This document shows positions 4,718 through 5,871 of a stretch of 5,871 nt of DNA, piece after piece (position 1 is the stretch's first letter; each line of letters opens with the position of its first letter). Under the pieces are notes generated by a model. That model searched no databases, was not told the origin of the DNA, and was given only the letters and a program-made list of their open reading frames with translations. The stretch is from assembly GCA_030695605.1 (NCBI GenBank), contig JAUYQE010000023.1, forward strand, positions 1 through 5,871. The letters are read 5' to 3'. This DNA comes from Nanobdellota archaeon (GTDB lineage: Archaea; Nanobdellota; Nanobdellia; Woesearchaeales; GW2011-AR9). The translations under genes and the position numbers were made by a program.

Positions 4718-5032
4718 TCATCCAACCTCGAACGGGAACAAGTCGTACTGAGCTTCTTTGGCTCGCCGGGTTATCCAATAGTCGTTGTTGCGAACGAGAT
4801 ATACTAAACCCCGGTCGTATAACTGCTTCATCCAGCGGACTTCTCTTTCAGTTTTTGGTGTCGCTGGACTGTGTTTCATCTCTGCGAGATATACGAGCAG
4901 TGTTGGATGCATCTTTGTTACTTGGTAGATCCCAGTTTCGTCCCGATAGTGCACTTGCCCGAGGAAATAGCCGCCCACATATCGGGGAATGCGAGAAAGT
5001 GGCACGCCAACAAGTTTTTCGAGAGGTTTCAT
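4718..5032 (-). CDS. Uncharacterised 104-residue protein with a possible winged-helix end
   Basis: I do not recognise a family. The protein is soluble with no cysteines. Residues 40-95 read like a small helical domain: HPTLLVYLAEMK, then a helix around EREVRWMKQLYDRG, then LVYLVRNNDYWITRRAKEA. The 'RGLV...dYWITrrAkE' ending resembles the last helix and wing of winged helix-turn-helix proteins ('kGLi....yrLTekG'). A DNA-binding role is therefore possible but unproven. A longer frame begins at TTG 5053, but ATG 5032 fits better because a TATA box is centred 28 bases upstream of it. The gene is divergent from the 183-residue gene with 98 bases between starts, a layout in which a regulator often controls its neighbour. 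Confidence 0.7.
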   Translation of the reverse strand: MKPLEKLVGVPLSRIPRYVGGYFLGQVHYRDETGIYQVTKMHPTLLVYLAEMKHSPATPKTEREVRWMKQLYDRGLVYLVRNNDYWITRRAKEAQYDLFPFEVG

Positions 5033-5055
5033 GATGATAACTAAGAAGCCCAAAA

Positions 5056-5065
5056 ATATTTATAT
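5056..5065 (-). promoter_or_regulatory. TATA box for the 104-residue gene
   Basis: The minus strand reads ATATAAATAT, centred about 28 bases upstream of ATG 5032, with GGAAAG just upstream resembling a purine-rich BRE. The transcript would be leaderless or have only a few leader bases. Confidence 0.58.
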
Positions 5066-5089
5066 CTTTCCTGCGAAAGTAGAGCTTTC
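5066..5089. promoter_or_regulatory. Alternating CTTTC/GAAAG repeats between divergent promoters
   Basis: CTTTC (5066-5070), GAAAG (5075-5079) and CTTTC (5085-5089) alternate with 4- and 5-base spacers between the two divergent TATA boxes. They could form part of a shared operator. Units this short can arise by chance. Confidence 0.25.
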
Positions 5090-5103
5090 AGAACAATATT
5101 ACT

Positions 5104-5112
5104 TTTATATTT
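5104..5112 (+). promoter_or_regulatory. TATA box for the 183-residue gene
   Basis: TTTATATTT is centred about 23 bases upstream of ATG 5131, again a leaderless arrangement. It favours ATG 5131 over the in-frame TTG at 5116. Confidence 0.58.
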
Positions 5113-5130
5113 GTTTTGTCTCATATTTCT

Positions 5131-5682
5131 ATGCCTTCTAAAGATGATATTGCTGCTTTACTGTTGAGCGAAGCTCTATCGGAGGATGAATGGAGAGAAA
5201 GAATAGCAGCAGCCTGGACAGAAACTGAAAAGTATAATGCTGGCTTACGAGCCAGAGCTAAGACACGAGAAGAGTTACTCGTTCTTTTGGACTGCGGGGT
5301 AACTGCAGTAGTAGGGCATACTTCCCGAGGCTCTTTTACTCCCCGATCAGAGTTGGTCATAGGCGGCTCTTCCCCATCTTATGGAACTGGCGATCAATCT
5401 TTCTTAGAGATTTCTGTTACAAGCGAAACTCCCGTTAAGCAGCTTCATTTTAGGGGATGGCCACCCTTTGAAAAAGGAGATAGGATCCGGGCGTATATCT
5501 TTAAAGGAAAAGAAGAATGGGAACAAGCTTTTATGTTTGATGATCAAGATTTCTCTGGCTTAGCGTTTGGGGCTCGGTTTGGAAAAACAGTTCTGGTCGA
5601 AAGGGACTTCCAAGAGCAAGAGAAAGCTCTAAAAATAGAAAAGTTAAGAAACGGAGAAGTGGTGGCTACGTATAATCAGTAG
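5131..5682 (+). CDS. Uncharacterised 183-residue soluble protein, possible OB-like beta domain
   Basis: I do not recognise a named family. Residues 1-50 are strongly helical and charged (EDEWRERIAAAWTETEKYNAG, with RARAKTREE after it). Residues 52-160 look like a beta-rich domain: LLDCGVTAVVGHTSRGSF, FLEISVTSETPVKQLHF, then FEKGDRIRAYIFKGKEEWEQ. The 'KGDRIRAYI' strand is common in OB-fold and related barrels, so nucleic acid or ligand binding is possible, but this is only a resemblance. There is no signal peptide or membrane segment and only one cysteine (Cys55). Codon use is more AT-leaning than in cca or the DDAH-like gene. It is divergent from the 104-residue gene. The start at 5131 is chosen from the TATA box; TTG 5116 would add five residues. 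Confidence 0.75.
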   Translation: MPSKDDIAALLLSEALSEDEWRERIAAAWTETEKYNAGLRARAKTREELLVLLDCGVTAVVGHTSRGSFTPRSELVIGGSSPSYGTGDQSFLEISVTSETPVKQLHFRGWPPFEKGDRIRAYIFKGKEEWEQAFMFDDQDFSGLAFGARFGKTVLVERDFQEQEKALKIEKLRNGEVVATYNQ

Positions 5683-5704
5683 ATTTACTTTTAGAGTCGT
5701 AATT

Positions 5705-5713
5705 TTTATATTA
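5705..5713 (+). promoter_or_regulatory. TATA box for the Tat-signal gene at the right edge
   Basis: TTTATATTA is centred 25 bases upstream of GTG 5734, the same spacing as the other promoters here. It is the main reason for choosing that GTG. No in-frame ATG or TTG lies between the box and the GTG. Confidence 0.58.
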
Positions 5714-5733
5714 AACACTCTTTTTTCCCTCCC

Positions 5734-5871
5734 GTGGGCGATACCAAATCAGCAAATAGTAAATCCTGTTCACGACGCTCTTTCCTGAAGAAAACCGCTT
5801 GGATTTTAGGAGGCACCGCTGCTACCACTCGTCTGGGTGTCTGGCATACGTATGATGAGAGTCTCCTCTTA
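5734..5871 (+). CDS. N-terminus of a Tat-exported protein, 3'-truncated by the window edge
   Basis: The frame from GTG 5734 stays open for 46 codons to the last base. It starts with a polar, Lys/Ser-rich n-region (MGDTKSANSKSC) and then Ser13-Arg14-Arg15-Ser16-Phe17-Leu18-Lys19, an exact match to the twin-arginine consensus (S/T-R-R-x-F-L-K). A moderately hydrophobic stretch follows (TAWILGGTAATTRLGV, 21-36). The protein should therefore be folded in the cytoplasm and exported by TatABC. The mature domain lies outside the window, so its function cannot be stated. The h-region is short and contains an Arg at 33, so the signal may be uncleaved or an anchor. The gene lies 51 bases after the 183-residue gene with its own promoter. 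Confidence 0.72.
   Translation, partial: MGDTKSANSKSCSRRSFLKKTAWILGGTAATTRLGVWHTYDESLLL

Overview
The window looks archaeal. The strongest taxonomic marker is an archaeal-type (class I) CCA-adding tRNA nucleotidyltransferase at 2043-3308 on the minus strand. Promoter architecture agrees: seven genes have an A/T-only or nearly A/T-only TATA-like box centred about 23-29 nt upstream of the chosen start codon, which is the geometry of leaderless archaeal mRNAs. Small double-zinc-ribbon proteins, many short uncharacterised genes and modest GC content would suit a DPANN-type archaeon such as the Woesearchaeota/Pacearchaeota group. That lineage guess is inference; the domain assignment is firmer.

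Left part (1-1600). The first ~90 bases are very AT-rich and hold what may be the 3' end of a plus-strand gene. A short GC-rich island with a hairpin follows. Next comes a minus-strand pair: a dimethylarginine dimethylaminohydrolase (DDAH)-like amidinohydrolase (630-1400) and, 24 bases after its stop, an IscA/HesB-type iron-sulfur carrier (246-605). The IscA gene has no in-frame ATG before its conserved N-terminal motif. An 11-codon ATG-started reading frame with its own ribosome binding site overlaps its start in another frame, which hints at coupling, frameshifting or a one-base sequence error. The DDAH gene is preceded by about 160 bases of nested inverted repeats (1422-1582), the least explained part of the window.

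Middle part (1601-3750). A 126-residue double zinc-ribbon protein and the CCA-adding enzyme lie on the minus strand, each with its own promoter. Divergent from the CCA gene is a 93-residue double zinc-ribbon protein. Its layout (CxxC...CxxC, basic linker, then a ribbon ending in CPYC) resembles the 126-residue protein, so two related small zinc proteins flank the tRNA-maturation gene.

Right part (3751-5871). A plus-strand gene encodes a ferritin-like domain fused to a VIT1/CCC1-type membrane transporter, probably for iron or manganese. It converges on a 104-residue minus-strand protein with a possible winged-helix end. That gene is divergent from a 183-residue soluble unknown. At the right edge, a GTG-started, apparently leaderless gene begins with an exact Tat motif (SRRSFLK) and runs off the window.

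Together the genes touch tRNA 3'-end maturation, iron-sulfur carriage, iron/manganese handling and guanidino-compound hydrolysis. Apart from the DDAH-IscA pair they look like single-gene transcription units, not one pathway. I see no tRNA or rRNA gene, CRISPR array or complete insertion sequence. No gap between genes exceeds 300 bases.
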